Made by a program: the position numbers and the translations under genes. Source: JBCCZC01 sp039188505 (lineage in GTDB: Bacteria; Pseudomonadota; Gammaproteobacteria; Xanthomonadales; SZUA-38). From it: a stretch of DNA of 13,916 bases. The stretch covers positions 1 to 13,916 of the forward strand of contig JBCCZC010000121.1 of assembly GCA_039188505.1 (NCBI GenBank). The letters are read 5' to 3'. Under the pieces are notes generated by a model. It saw only the letters and a list, made by a program, of their open reading frames with translations. It made no database searches and was not told where the DNA came from. Below are positions 1 through 7,912 of this stretch, one piece after another. Position 1 is the first letter of the stretch, and each line of letters opens with the position of its first letter.

Positions 1-1465
1 GCCCAAAATCTGAATATAGACGGGCCGTCCCCGCGTGATAGTTGCCGGTACCGATGTGGGCGTAGCGGGCGACGTGATCGCCTTCCTGGCGTAGCACGTA
101 GATGACCTTGCAGTGAGTCTTGAAGCCCACGACCCCGTAGGTCACGTGGATTCCCGCCTCTTCGAGACGGTTGGCCCAGCGGATGTTCTTCGATTCGTCG
201 AAACGCGCCTTGAGCTCCACGACGACCGCGACCTGCTTGTCATTGCGCGCCGCGGCGATGAGCGCGTCGATGATCCGCGAGTCCTCCGAGGTGCGGTACA
301 GCGTGGTCTTGATCGCACGCACCTTCGGGTCGTGGCTTGCCTCGATGAGGAACCGTTCGACCGTCGCCTTGAAGGACTCGTAGGGATGGTGCACAAGCAG
401 GGAGCCGCGTTCGTGAATCAGGTCGAACACGGTATCGGCCGCCGCAAACTCCGCCGGCTCGACGGGCTCGTGCACCGGGTGCTGGAGTTCGGGACGATCG
501 AGCCAGGAGAGCTCGAAGAAGTCGCGATAGCCGAGTACGCCATCCTGCGCGAAGACGTCGGCGTGGCGATCGAGCCCGAGGGCGCGGGCAAGCATCCGGC
601 GACTGGTCGCCAGCATTGAACCCTCGACCTCCAGCCTCACGATCGGGGCAAACTTGCGCTCGCGCAGCTCGGACTGGATCAGAACGAGCAGGTCATCGGC
701 CTCTTCCTCGTCCTTCTCCGTAATCGCATTGCGCGTCACGCGGAACCGCTCGCAGCTCTCAATCTCCATACCGGGAAGCAGGAGATCGAGATTCTCAGCG
801 ATGACGTCGTCGACCGGCACGAAGGCATCGCGTCGACCCGGAACGCGCAGGAAACGCGGCATGGCCGGCCCGATCGGCACCTTGACCCGGACAAGAGACG
901 GTTCCTGACCCGCTCCGGGCCGGACCTTCACGAGAAGGTTCAGGGAGAGGTTCGAGATGAAAGGAAACGGATGCGCGGGGTCGATTGCCTGCGGCGTGAT
1001 CAACGGGTAGTAACGGTCGCGATAAAGCGCGCGTAGGGCCCCGCGGGTTTCCTCGTCGATCTCGTCGATGCGAAGGAACTCGATTTCCTGTTCGCGCAGC
1101 AGCGCAAGCAGTTCGCGAGCCACGGCGTGCATGTCCGCTTCGATTTCCTTGACCAGGACATGACAGTCGTCGATCTGCTCCTGCGGCGAGCGACCGTCAA
1201 CGGTCGGGGTCGAAAGACCCGCTCCAACCTGCTGCTTGAGACCGCCGACCCGCTTCATGAAAAACTCGTCGAGATTTCCGCCGACGATCGCCAGAAATTT
1301 CACCCGCTCGAGCAGCGGCGTGCGTTCATCCTGCGCCTCGGCCAGCACGCGGCGATTGAAGCGCAGCCAGGTCAGCTCGCGATTCAGGTACCACTGGGCG
1401 TCGTTCTCATCGAAGCCCGCGGGCACACCGACGACGCTGCTGATGGATTCAATCGTGCTGCTCAT
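1..1465 (-). CDS. ppk: Polyphosphate kinase 1 (partial, N-terminal 488 residues)
   Basis: PPK1 reversibly transfers the terminal phosphate of ATP to long-chain inorganic polyphosphate. The reading frame is open from 1465 to the window edge, so the C-terminal part (roughly 200 residues by family length) is missing. Family signatures are clear: YLNRELTWLRFNRRVL near the N-terminus, FLAIVGGNLDEFFMKRV next, then IKTTLYRTSEDSRII and VELKARFDESKNI in the phospholipase-D-like part. The two histidines of the E. coli enzyme (H435 phosphorylated, H454) correspond to H451 (THCK) and H470 (AHIGTGNYH), with the same 19-residue spacing. The start is chosen at the ATG at 1465 (MSSTIES). An in-frame ATG three codons upstream (1474) is equally possible because neither has a convincing Shine-Dalgarno. 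No ppx or phoU gene is visible beside it. Identity is secure; the start is less so. Confidence 0.97.
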   Translation of the reverse strand, partial: MSSTIESISSVVGVPAGFDENDAQWYLNRELTWLRFNRRVLAEAQDERTPLLERVKFLAIVGGNLDEFFMKRVGGLKQQVGAGLSTPTVDGRSPQEQIDDCHVLVKEIEADMHAVARELLALLREQEIEFLRIDEIDEETRGALRALYRDRYYPLITPQAIDPAHPFPFISNLSLNLLVKVRPGAGQEPSLVRVKVPIGPAMPRFLRVPGRRDAFVPVDDVIAENLDLLLPGMEIESCERFRVTRNAITEKDEEEADDLLVLIQSELRERKFAPIVRLEVEGSMLATSRRMLARALGLDRHADVFAQDGVLGYRDFFELSWLDRPELQHPVHEPVEPAEFAAADTVFDLIHERGSLLVHHPYESFKATVERFLIEASHDPKVRAIKTTLYRTSEDSRIIDALIAAARNDKQVAVVVELKARFDESKNIRWANRLEEAGIHVTYGVVGFKTHCKVIYVLRQEGDHVARYAHIGTGNYHAGTARLYSDFG

Positions 1466-1472
1466 CCGCCCC

Positions 1473-1478
1473 ATTATC
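1473..1478 (-). promoter_or_regulatory. Candidate -10 box for ppk
   Basis: On the minus strand the hexamer GATAAT (5 of 6 to TATAAT) lies immediately before the ppk start region, without a recognisable -35 at normal spacing. A transcript from it would begin around the first ATGs, implying an almost leaderless mRNA. A chance match is quite possible. Confidence 0.25.
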
Positions 1479-1753
1479 CCGAATTTTGCGTCGGTTGCCG
1501 GATTTCCCGGCGACGTCGGCCAACGGACCGTGCCTGATCCGTCGACCGGGTGAGCCCCGCCGACCCCGCATGCGGCACCGATTGGCCAGGTCAGTGCCGG
1601 GCGGGTCTCGCCATGATGCCCCAGGATCAGCAGGTCCAGTTGCTTCAACTCAAGAACTGCTGCGGGGCAGTGAAAAGCGATGCGCTCGGGCCGAGCGCCG
1701 CGCCCACAACCCAGCGGTACCCCACCGCGGGAATCCGAGCCACCCGCCCGAAG
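1475..1753. other. Intergenic gap between the DUF4124 gene and ppk, no gene seen
   Basis: This 279 bp stretch separates two minus-strand genes. The ppk frame happens to stay open back to the DUF4124 stop codon, but it contains no ATG, and its only potential starts (TTG, CTG) have no ribosome binding site. The conceptual translation is rich in Gly and Pro and resembles no PPK N-terminus. I see no convincing terminator or repeat. Confidence 0.6.
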
Positions 1754-2155
1754 TCAGCGACACGATTGTCGAATCGCAGCGGCGATTTCCTCGGCCTCGC
1801 GATCGAGGGCCCGCGCTTCGGCAAGCGCATAGCCCGAACGACGCCTGGCGCGCAGCGCGCGCTGCTGGTCGCGGGCCTTGTCGCATTGGATCCGGGCCTC
1901 AGCCCATTGCTGACGTCGCTCGCGCAAGCCGTCGCGCTGCCGCGACGCTCGCGCCGGTCGATCGGCATCCACAGTGGGCTCAACGGGATCCACGAGGTTC
2001 GGCTCGCGCACCCGAATCCGATCTCCCCGGTCCAGCGTCGGCGGTCGATCGCCGAAGTGGACGACGCCGTTCTCGTCTATCCAGCGGAAGACCTCAGTCG
2101 CAGCCTCGATCGGCGCCTGGATCCACAGCAGGATCAGCAGCACTGCCATGCGCAT
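1754..2155 (-). CDS. DUF4124-domain secreted protein
   Basis: A 133-residue protein with an N-terminal signal peptide (about residues 1-19, cleavage after PIEAA), so it is probably periplasmic. Directly after it comes the hallmark of DUF4124, FRWIDENGVVHFGDRPP (residues 23-39), a small domain common in Gamma- and Betaproteobacteria and of unknown function. The rest (about 65-133) is Arg/Glu/Ala-rich, predicted helical or coiled coil, and carries two cysteines (C91, C132) that could form a disulfide. The start is fixed by a perfect Shine-Dalgarno AAGGAGGT seven bases ahead. It is transcribed in the same direction as ppk but 288 bp away, so probably not the same operon. Family assignment is good; molecular role unknown. 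Confidence 0.88.
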   Translation of the reverse strand: MRMAVLLILLWIQAPIEAATEVFRWIDENGVVHFGDRPPTLDRGDRIRVREPNLVDPVEPTVDADRPARASRQRDGLRERRQQWAEARIQCDKARDQQRALRARRRSGYALAEARALDREAEEIAAAIRQSCR

Positions 2156-2162
2156 CGCACGT

Positions 2163-2170
2163 ACCTCCTT
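2163..2170 (-). promoter_or_regulatory. Strong ribosome binding site of the DUF4124 gene
   Basis: AAGGAGGT on the minus strand, seven bases before the ATG at 2155. It is the best anti-16S match in the window, and it decides the start over the second in-frame ATG two codons later. Confidence 0.85.
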
Positions 2171-2236
2171 GTCGTAGCCGTTCGAGAGGCTAGCGGGCGC
2201 CCGGCGGGATTGGGCACGGCAATCGGCAGCGATTAC

Positions 2237-2324
2237 TGTCCGCTCCCGTCGACGCGCGCAGCAGGAAGCGTCCGAAAAATGTGTCCGCCGGCGGACGGGG
2301 TGGACCGATTCCGGACAGTCGGAC
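2237..2324. repeat. Cluster of GTCCG/CGGAC repeats, candidate activator sites
   Basis: Six copies of the pentamer lie in 88 bp: GTCCG at 2238, 2270 and 2283, and CGGAC at 2292, 2312 and 2320. The copies at 2283 and 2292 form a perfect 14-bp palindrome (GTCCGCCGGCGGAC, 2283-2296). TGTCCG at 2282 and CGGACA at 2312 form a second inverted pair. The cluster lies about 75-160 bp upstream of the start predicted for the sigma-54 promoter at 2371, the usual place for enhancer-binding activators. The regulator is not identifiable from the window. Confidence 0.5.
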
Positions 2325-2370
2325 GGGGCTCAGCCCGGGCGGAAAGCCCATCTGGCGGGCGTTTGCGGTC

Positions 2371-2388
2371 TTGGCACGAAAACTGCTT
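2371..2388 (+). promoter_or_regulatory. Sigma-54 (RpoN) promoter
   Basis: Positions 2372-2387 read TGGCACG-AAAA-CTGC-T, preceded by T at 2371. The match to YTGGCACGRNNNTTGCW is complete except for the first T of TTGC. The conserved GG (2373-2374) and GC (2385-2386) are exactly 12 bp apart, as -24/-12 elements must be. Transcription would start near 2398, immediately in front of the small membrane-protein gene. Confidence 0.75.
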
Positions 2389-2398
2389 TCAAAGGACT

Positions 2399-2602
2399 AT
2401 GGAACGCACGATGAAACAACTGCGCAAGCGCCTTGTCGCCGTCTGGCTACTGGGCTCGGCCCTCGTGGTCCTGGAGGTCACGGGGATGCACTGGATGGCG
2501 CGCGAAGCGGCAGCGGGCAGCGGCGAGGCGGCGGGAGCCCCCGGCGTGGAGGCACGCTCGGGAACCCCCTTCGACGACGTTCTCCTGTTCCCCCTGGGCT
2601 GA
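2399..2602 (+). CDS. Small single-pass membrane protein, sigma-54 controlled
   Basis: No recognised family. From the ATG at 2399 it has 67 residues; from the ATG at 2411, 63 (MKQLRKRL...). A basic N-terminus (KQLRKR) is followed by a hydrophobic segment of about 17-20 residues (LVAVWLLGSALVVLEVTG), consistent with an inner-membrane anchor with the N-terminus inside. A Gly/Ala/Glu-rich linker follows, ending FDDVLLFPLG. With transcription predicted near 2398, the first ATG would be leaderless, while the second would have a short leader with GGA eight bases ahead, so I favour 2411. The stop lies 21 bp from the end of the convergent DUF1631 gene. The promoter geometry is the main argument that the gene is real. 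Confidence 0.6.
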   Translation: MERTMKQLRKRLVAVWLLGSALVVLEVTGMHWMAREAAAGSGEAAGAPGVEARSGTPFDDVLLFPLG

Positions 2603-2623
2603 CCCGAGCGGGAAACAGCACGA

Positions 2624-4975
2624 TCAGGCAGCGGCTTCGCGCAGCTCCTCTGCTACCGCACCCATCGCCCGCGAGATGAGCTCCTCGGCATCCAGCGGCT
2701 GCAACCGCTCTCCGATGAGGTCTTCCGCCAGCTCCGCGGGCGTGCGTTCTTCGACCTTGACGCCCCGCTGGTTCACGAACAGGTAGCGGCCCGTGATCGG
2801 GCTCACCCAGGAGAGCTTGCAGCGCAGCGGATCGCCTTCGCCACGGTGGAACATGACCCATTGACCGGAGCGCCACGCGCGCACCGAGTCGAGCACCGCG
2901 CCGAGTTCCGCGTCGTCCTCCACGAGCTCGAGGGCGTCATCGTCTCCAAGCTCCGTGAGGTCTTCACCCCGGATCACCAGACCTTCCGACGAGGCCTCGA
3001 TAACGACGCGGTCACTGCCGGAACGACGCATCAGGTCGACGTAGAGCTGCTTGAGCTTGTATTGGAGCTTGCGGATCTCGGCATCGCCGTAGCCGACCTT
3101 GCGAAGTCCCACGGCCAGGGCCCTGGCGAGGGCGGGAAGGCGGGTCTTCAGCCGCGTCACTTCCGCGTGCTTCGGCTCGAAAGTCACCGACCAGATCAGC
3201 TCTCGGGCGACCGCCTCGGCCTGCTGCCACTGCTCGGACTCGCGCCCATGCTCCAGCATCGTGAGAACCATCACATGCGCCCAGGACTTTCGCAGCAGCT
3301 CACCCACCAGATCCGGTAGCTGCACGCCCTCGGTCTGCTCGACCATGAAACGACCGACCTCGGTTCGAGCCAGCTGCAGGCGCTCCCGACCGGCCATCGC
3401 CTCCGACTCGCGCCGTGCCACCACCTCGGCGCGACGGCTGCGGCGTTCCTGAAAGCCACGGAATTCGTCCAGCATCTCGGTGAAGACGCTGGGATCGTCG
3501 CGGTAGTCGCTGAGCACGCGATCGACGATCCCGCCGACCTTGTCCAGCATCTTTCCTCCGGAATCGCTGTCGCGGTTCCAGCCAAGACCGGCGTCCGCCA
3601 GCTCGTTCAGGAGCAGCTTCGCCGGCGCGTCGCCGCCGGCCAGCATGGCCGGATCGCGCAGCGCCGCTTTCAGGTAGGGAATCTGCAGCTTGCCGAGTGC
3701 GGCCTGGAAGGGCTCGGGAAGGTTCGAGTCTCGGCCCATGAAGTCGAACATCATGCCAACGGAGTCGAGGACGTTCTCGTCGACGACGGAGAGTTCCCGA
3801 TGCTGCGATCGCCCGGAGGCTGCGACCTCCTCGACGAGCGCCTGCTTCAGGGCGTCGATCGACGGCGGAGAGAAGCTTTCCTGATCCGGCACCCGGGCCT
3901 GGAAGCCGTCCAGGACCTCGTAAAGCGAACGCCGCTCGATGCCGGGCGTTGCCTCCGTCCGGACGTCGCCCGCCTGCCGGCGCCGGCGCGCCAGCAGCCA
4001 CTGGATGGAGCCGAACAGCCAGCCGTCGAGGTAGCTGCGCCGGATGTCTCGCTCAGCATCAAGCGCCTCTTCCGGGATCGCCACGGGTTGCCGGGGTGCG
4101 TCGGCACCGCCATCGGGCGGAAGCTGCGAGTCCGCATGGGCCCGCGCATGGTCATTGGCAGGATCCTCGACGGCGCGCGGGTACGCCTGATCCGCCGCCT
4201 CATCCGGCGCTGCGGACGCCTCCCCGGCCTCGTCGAACGCCTCTTCCGGGTCCTGCGATTCCTGGGCCCGCCGGATCCGCGGTTCCCACCGGATGTTCGG
4301 CAGCACCCCGGCATCCGCCAGAATGCGGTTGATCGGATCGTAGAGCGCTTCGAGCTGCCGCATCAGCGCCTGGTCGAAGACGTAGATGACTTCAAGGCGG
4401 CCACAGAGCTCGCAGTCCAGTCGTTCGAGCGATTCCCGCAGGGCTTCGATCAGACGCTGGGGGCCGAGCGGATTCTGTTCAGGTGCGAGCGTCTCGATGC
4501 CCGCGAGTTCGGCCAGGCGCAGCGACAGGCAGTGTAGATCGGCCTGGTAGCGCTGCTCCGCGCGCTGCACGGCCGCTTCGCAGGCGAGCGTTTCGGCGAC
4601 GTCGTCATCGTCCAGCACACGAAGCTCGCGCGATACCGCACGCAGGCGCTCGGCACGATCTCCTTCCGCCTGCGCCAGCTTCAGCTGAGCGTATTCGCGG
4701 AGTGTTTTTCCGGCGGCACCGAGCACGCCGTCCCGCAAGCCGTCGCGATCACGGCGAACCCGGATTGCGGCGTCCATGTATGCCGTTCGCTCGGTATCGC
4801 TCGGCGCATCGAGCGCGAGCTCCGTGAGTTGACCGTGCGCTACATCGAGGGCAGCTTCGATTCGGGCCGTGAGGAAGGCCATGAAGGTGCTCGCCACTCG
4901 CAGGAACACAGGCTGAGCGCCCAGCGAACCGGACAGTTCGAAAACCTGCTCTCCTTGCGACACGTCAAACTCCAT
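2624..4975 (-). CDS. DUF1631 family protein
   Basis: A 783-residue protein matching the DUF1631 family of Gamma- and Betaproteobacteria, sometimes misannotated as thymidine phosphorylase. Its function is not established. Visible parts: a helical N-terminal region (residues 30-230) with the family-like segment QNPLGPQRLIEALRE near 167; C188 and C191 as a CxxC in CELCGRL; an Asp/Glu/Ala-rich low-complexity linker (about 235-300); a long helical middle with a coiled-coil-like Arg/Glu stretch; and a C-terminal beta-rich domain (about 701-745, RCKLSWVSPITGRYLFVNQRG). The last is PilZ-like by family resemblance, but without an obvious RxxxR c-di-GMP motif. The start at 4975 has a poor Shine-Dalgarno; ATG 4882 (MAFLTARI) is an alternative. 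It lies downstream of a lipoprotein gene but seems to have its own promoter. Confidence 0.88.
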   Translation of the reverse strand: MEFDVSQGEQVFELSGSLGAQPVFLRVASTFMAFLTARIEAALDVAHGQLTELALDAPSDTERTAYMDAAIRVRRDRDGLRDGVLGAAGKTLREYAQLKLAQAEGDRAERLRAVSRELRVLDDDDVAETLACEAAVQRAEQRYQADLHCLSLRLAELAGIETLAPEQNPLGPQRLIEALRESLERLDCELCGRLEVIYVFDQALMRQLEALYDPINRILADAGVLPNIRWEPRIRRAQESQDPEEAFDEAGEASAAPDEAADQAYPRAVEDPANDHARAHADSQLPPDGGADAPRQPVAIPEEALDAERDIRRSYLDGWLFGSIQWLLARRRRQAGDVRTEATPGIERRSLYEVLDGFQARVPDQESFSPPSIDALKQALVEEVAASGRSQHRELSVVDENVLDSVGMMFDFMGRDSNLPEPFQAALGKLQIPYLKAALRDPAMLAGGDAPAKLLLNELADAGLGWNRDSDSGGKMLDKVGGIVDRVLSDYRDDPSVFTEMLDEFRGFQERRSRRAEVVARRESEAMAGRERLQLARTEVGRFMVEQTEGVQLPDLVGELLRKSWAHVMVLTMLEHGRESEQWQQAEAVARELIWSVTFEPKHAEVTRLKTRLPALARALAVGLRKVGYGDAEIRKLQYKLKQLYVDLMRRSGSDRVVIEASSEGLVIRGEDLTELGDDDALELVEDDAELGAVLDSVRAWRSGQWVMFHRGEGDPLRCKLSWVSPITGRYLFVNQRGVKVEERTPAELAEDLIGERLQPLDAEELISRAMGAVAEELREAAA

Positions 4976-5024
4976 AAGCCGGAATACCCCGATCTCGATG
5001 ATGGCGACGAGCCGCCGTGGAAAT

Positions 5025-5040
5025 CGTGATCGCCGTCACA
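5025..5040 (-). promoter_or_regulatory. CRP/Clp/Vfr-like operator upstream of the DUF1631 gene
   Basis: Read on the minus strand the site is TGTGA-CGGCGA-TCACG, one mismatch from the CRP consensus TGTGA-N6-TCACA, with AAA on the left and an AT-rich ATTT on the right. Its centre is 57 bp before the ATG at 4975. It overlaps the start point predicted for the -35/-10 pair at 5048-5076 (repression). It would also sit at about -41.5 for a weaker CATCAT -10 at 4998-5003 (activation). Confidence 0.6.
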
Positions 5041-5047
5041 TTTCGTG

Positions 5048-5076
5048 ACAATAGGCTCGCCCGCCGGTCGGGGCAA
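5048..5076 (-). promoter_or_regulatory. Candidate sigma-70 promoter of the DUF1631 gene
   Basis: On the minus strand, TTGCCC (5071-5076) and TATTGT (5048-5053) are separated by 17 bp, each matching 4 of 6 consensus positions. It lies between the lipoprotein stop and the DUF1631 start. Transcription would begin near 5041, at the edge of the CRP-like box. Confidence 0.4.
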
Positions 5077-5111
5077 CCCGATGGACGGTCAGAACGTCGA
5101 TGCGGAGCGGG

Positions 5112-5312
5112 CTAGGTACCCTGGCACATTCCCAGCGTGGCGCCCTGCTGGAGGTACTGCCGCGCTTCCTCGTCCGAAACCCGCAGCGTGCGGGTGCCTT
5201 CGTGGCAGACGAAAACCCGGTCGTCCTTTTCCTGGGGCCCGTCGGACTGGTACACCGTGCATCCGGCCGCAAGGACGGCGAGCAGCAGCGCGGCTGCGTT
5301 CATCGGCTTCAT
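5112..5312 (-). CDS. Small lipoprotein with a Cys-His motif
   Basis: A 66-residue protein with a signal peptide and lipobox (VLAAGC, lipidated C18), so a membrane-anchored periplasmic-side lipoprotein. After a short charged spacer the mature part reads RVFVCHEGTRTLRV (C36, H37), then Gln/Ala-rich helix and GATLGMC (C63). It resembles a short recurring pattern in small exported proteins, CHxGxxTLxV...hGdxLGxC, whose function I do not know; the usual second histidine is Gln here. The ATG overlaps the stop of the receiver gene (ATGA, 5309-5312) and is preceded by GGGGGAGGAAAC, an excellent ribosome binding site, so the two genes are translationally coupled. Confidence 0.82.
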   Translation of the reverse strand: MKPMNAAALLLAVLAAGCTVYQSDGPQEKDDRVFVCHEGTRTLRVSDEEARQYLQQGATLGMCQGT

Positions 5313-5692
5313 GTTTCCTCCCCCGAGGCCGCCAGGGCCTGCGCGATATCCGGTGCGCCGCAGGGTTTCTGCAGATAGGCGTCGAAGAGGCGCTGGTCCT
5401 CCTCGTCAAGGTCGAGGTCGAAGCCGCTGAGACCGATCAGGCGAGCGCCGTAATCGCGGCCACGCAAGGTCTTCGCGACCACGCGACCGTCCATGTCGGG
5501 CAGGCCCAGATCGATGACCAGGGCATCGAAGGCGCGCGTGTCTGCCTGCGACAGCGCCTGCTTCCCGTTGTAGGCGCAGACGACCTCAGCGCCGAGGACG
5601 CCGAGTGACAGCGCAGTCAAGTCGGCGATGTCGCGATTGTCTTCAACGAGCAGCAGGCTCAGCCCGGCAAGCGATGCAGCGTTGTCTGTCAC
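5309..5692 (-). CDS. Stand-alone response-regulator receiver domain
   Basis: A 127-residue CheY-like receiver with no output domain. All key residues are present: acidic pair E17-D18 (LLLVEDN), phosphoacceptor D61 in ALVIDLGLPDMDG, S89 in GLSG, and K109 in QKP. It would be phosphorylated by a histidine kinase not encoded here and act by protein contact. The start is a GTG at 5692 with only a weak Shine-Dalgarno; it leaves the usual ten or so residues before the first beta strand, and no ATG fits. It overlaps the downstream lipoprotein gene by 4 bp. The promoter and an inverted repeat lie immediately upstream, and the groEL terminator insulates it from the chaperonin operon. Confidence 0.9.
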   Translation of the reverse strand: MTDNAASLAGLSLLLVEDNRDIADLTALSLGVLGAEVVCAYNGKQALSQADTRAFDALVIDLGLPDMDGRVVAKTLRGRDYGARLIGLSGFDLDLDEEDQRLFDAYLQKPCGAPDIAQALAASGEET

Positions 5693-5696
5693 TCAA

Positions 5697-5725
5697 AATG
5701 AACCATTCTTCAAGTCAGGTTCATT
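5697..5725. repeat. Perfect inverted repeat AATGAACC-N13-GGTTCATT, probable operator
   Basis: Two perfect 8-bp arms (5697-5704 and 5718-5725), 21 bp centre to centre (two helical turns). The upstream arm overlaps the candidate -10 at 5723-5728 and the other lies just downstream of the predicted transcription start. This is typical repressor-operator geometry, but a leader hairpin cannot be excluded. Confidence 0.6.
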
Positions 5726-5752
5726 ATCCAAAATCAACGAAAGGAACGCCAA
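5723..5752 (-). promoter_or_regulatory. Candidate sigma-70 promoter of the receiver-lipoprotein operon
   Basis: On the minus strand, TTGGCG (5747-5752, 4 of 6) and GATAAT (5723-5728, 5 of 6) are separated by 18 bp. The region is clearly more AT-rich than its surroundings. It sits between the groEL terminator and the GTG start. Confidence 0.55.
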
Positions 5753-5783
5753 CCCATTGCGCACGAATAGGAAAAGCCGGACC

Positions 5784-5816
5784 GGAAAAAGAAAAGCCCC
5801 GCGCGAGGCGGGGCTT
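5784..5816 (-). terminator. Intrinsic terminator of groES-groEL
   Basis: Minus-strand hairpin with a 9-bp GC-rich stem (arms 5808-5816 and 5794-5802, AAGCCCCGC/GCGGGGCTT) and a 5-base loop. It is followed by the T-rich tract TTTTCTTTTTCC and lies about 27 bp after the groEL stop codon. Confidence 0.92.
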
Positions 5817-5842
5817 CTCCAAAGCAGCGGGGTGAGGGCTGA

Positions 5843-7495
<1,653 letters not shown>

Positions 7496-7532
7496 CGTAA
7501 AATTCCTCTTGAATCCTGGGTTCGAATGCTGA

Positions 7533-7823
7533 TCAGGCTTCGATCACGGCCATGACGTCGTCTTCCCGCATCACGAGAAGATCTTCGCCTTCGACCTTGA
7601 CTTCGGTGCCGGAATACTTGCCGAAGAGCACCTGGTCGCCGACCTTCAGGTCCAGGGGGCGCTGCTCGCCATTCTCCTGCACCTTGCCCTGGCCGACGGC
7701 CAGCACTTCACCCTTGATCGGCTTCTCGGCGGCGCTGTCGGGGATCACGATGCCCCCCGGGGACGTGCGCTCTTCTTCCATGCGCTTGACGATTACGCGA
7801 TCGTGCAACGGACGAAGTTTCAT
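7533..7823 (-). CDS. groS: Co-chaperonin GroES (10 kDa)
   Basis: A 96-residue heptameric lid of GroEL. MKLRPLHDRVIVKR is the standard family N-terminus. The mobile loop that binds GroEL is around residues 16-32 with GGIVIP, and GKYSGTEVK and LLVMREDDVMAV follow near the C-terminus. The frame can be extended upstream to an earlier ATG, but the family start and a strong ribosome binding site (GGAGAGGAG, 7831-7839, seven-base spacer) fix the start at 7823. It is the first gene of the groES-groEL operon, with CIRCE and a sigma-32-type promoter upstream. Confidence 0.99.
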   Translation of the reverse strand: MKLRPLHDRVIVKRMEEERTSPGGIVIPDSAAEKPIKGEVLAVGQGKVQENGEQRPLDLKVGDQVLFGKYSGTEVKVEGEDLLVMREDDVMAVIEA

Positions 7824-7885
7824 CGCTTCTCTCCTCTCCATTAGTTCAGATAACTGACTGGTTCGATTCTGAGCCGAGCGCCCTG

Positions 7886-7912
7886 TTAGCACTCGACCGT
7901 AGCGAGTGCCAA
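7886..7912. promoter_or_regulatory. CIRCE element (HrcA operator)
   Basis: TTAGCACTC-N9-GAGTGCCAA. The left arm matches the CIRCE consensus at 9 of 9 positions and the right arm at 8 of 9, with the canonical 9-base spacer. It is 63 bp upstream of groES and overlaps the predicted transcription start, so HrcA binding would block initiation. Confidence 0.95.

Noticed and set aside
1475..1753. N-terminal extension of ppk back to the DUF4124 stop
   Set aside because: The frame is open but has no ATG, no ribosome binding site and no resemblance to PPK N-termini; it probably stays open because of high GC.
2326..2336. GGGCT-C-AGCCC mini-palindrome between the repeats and the sigma-54 promoter
   Set aside because: Five-base arms with a one-base centre are common by chance in DNA this GC-rich; no IHF-like site is evident either.
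1550..2602. A 350-codon plus-strand open frame
   Set aside because: It runs antisense through the DUF4124 gene and merges in frame with the small membrane protein. Its composition is unlike a protein, and the sigma-54 promoter predicts transcription starting only at about 2398.
7824..7892. Longer GroES start
   Set aside because: The extension includes the groES ribosome binding site and untranslated leader and reaches CIRCE; all GroES proteins begin at the MKLRPLHD-type sequence.
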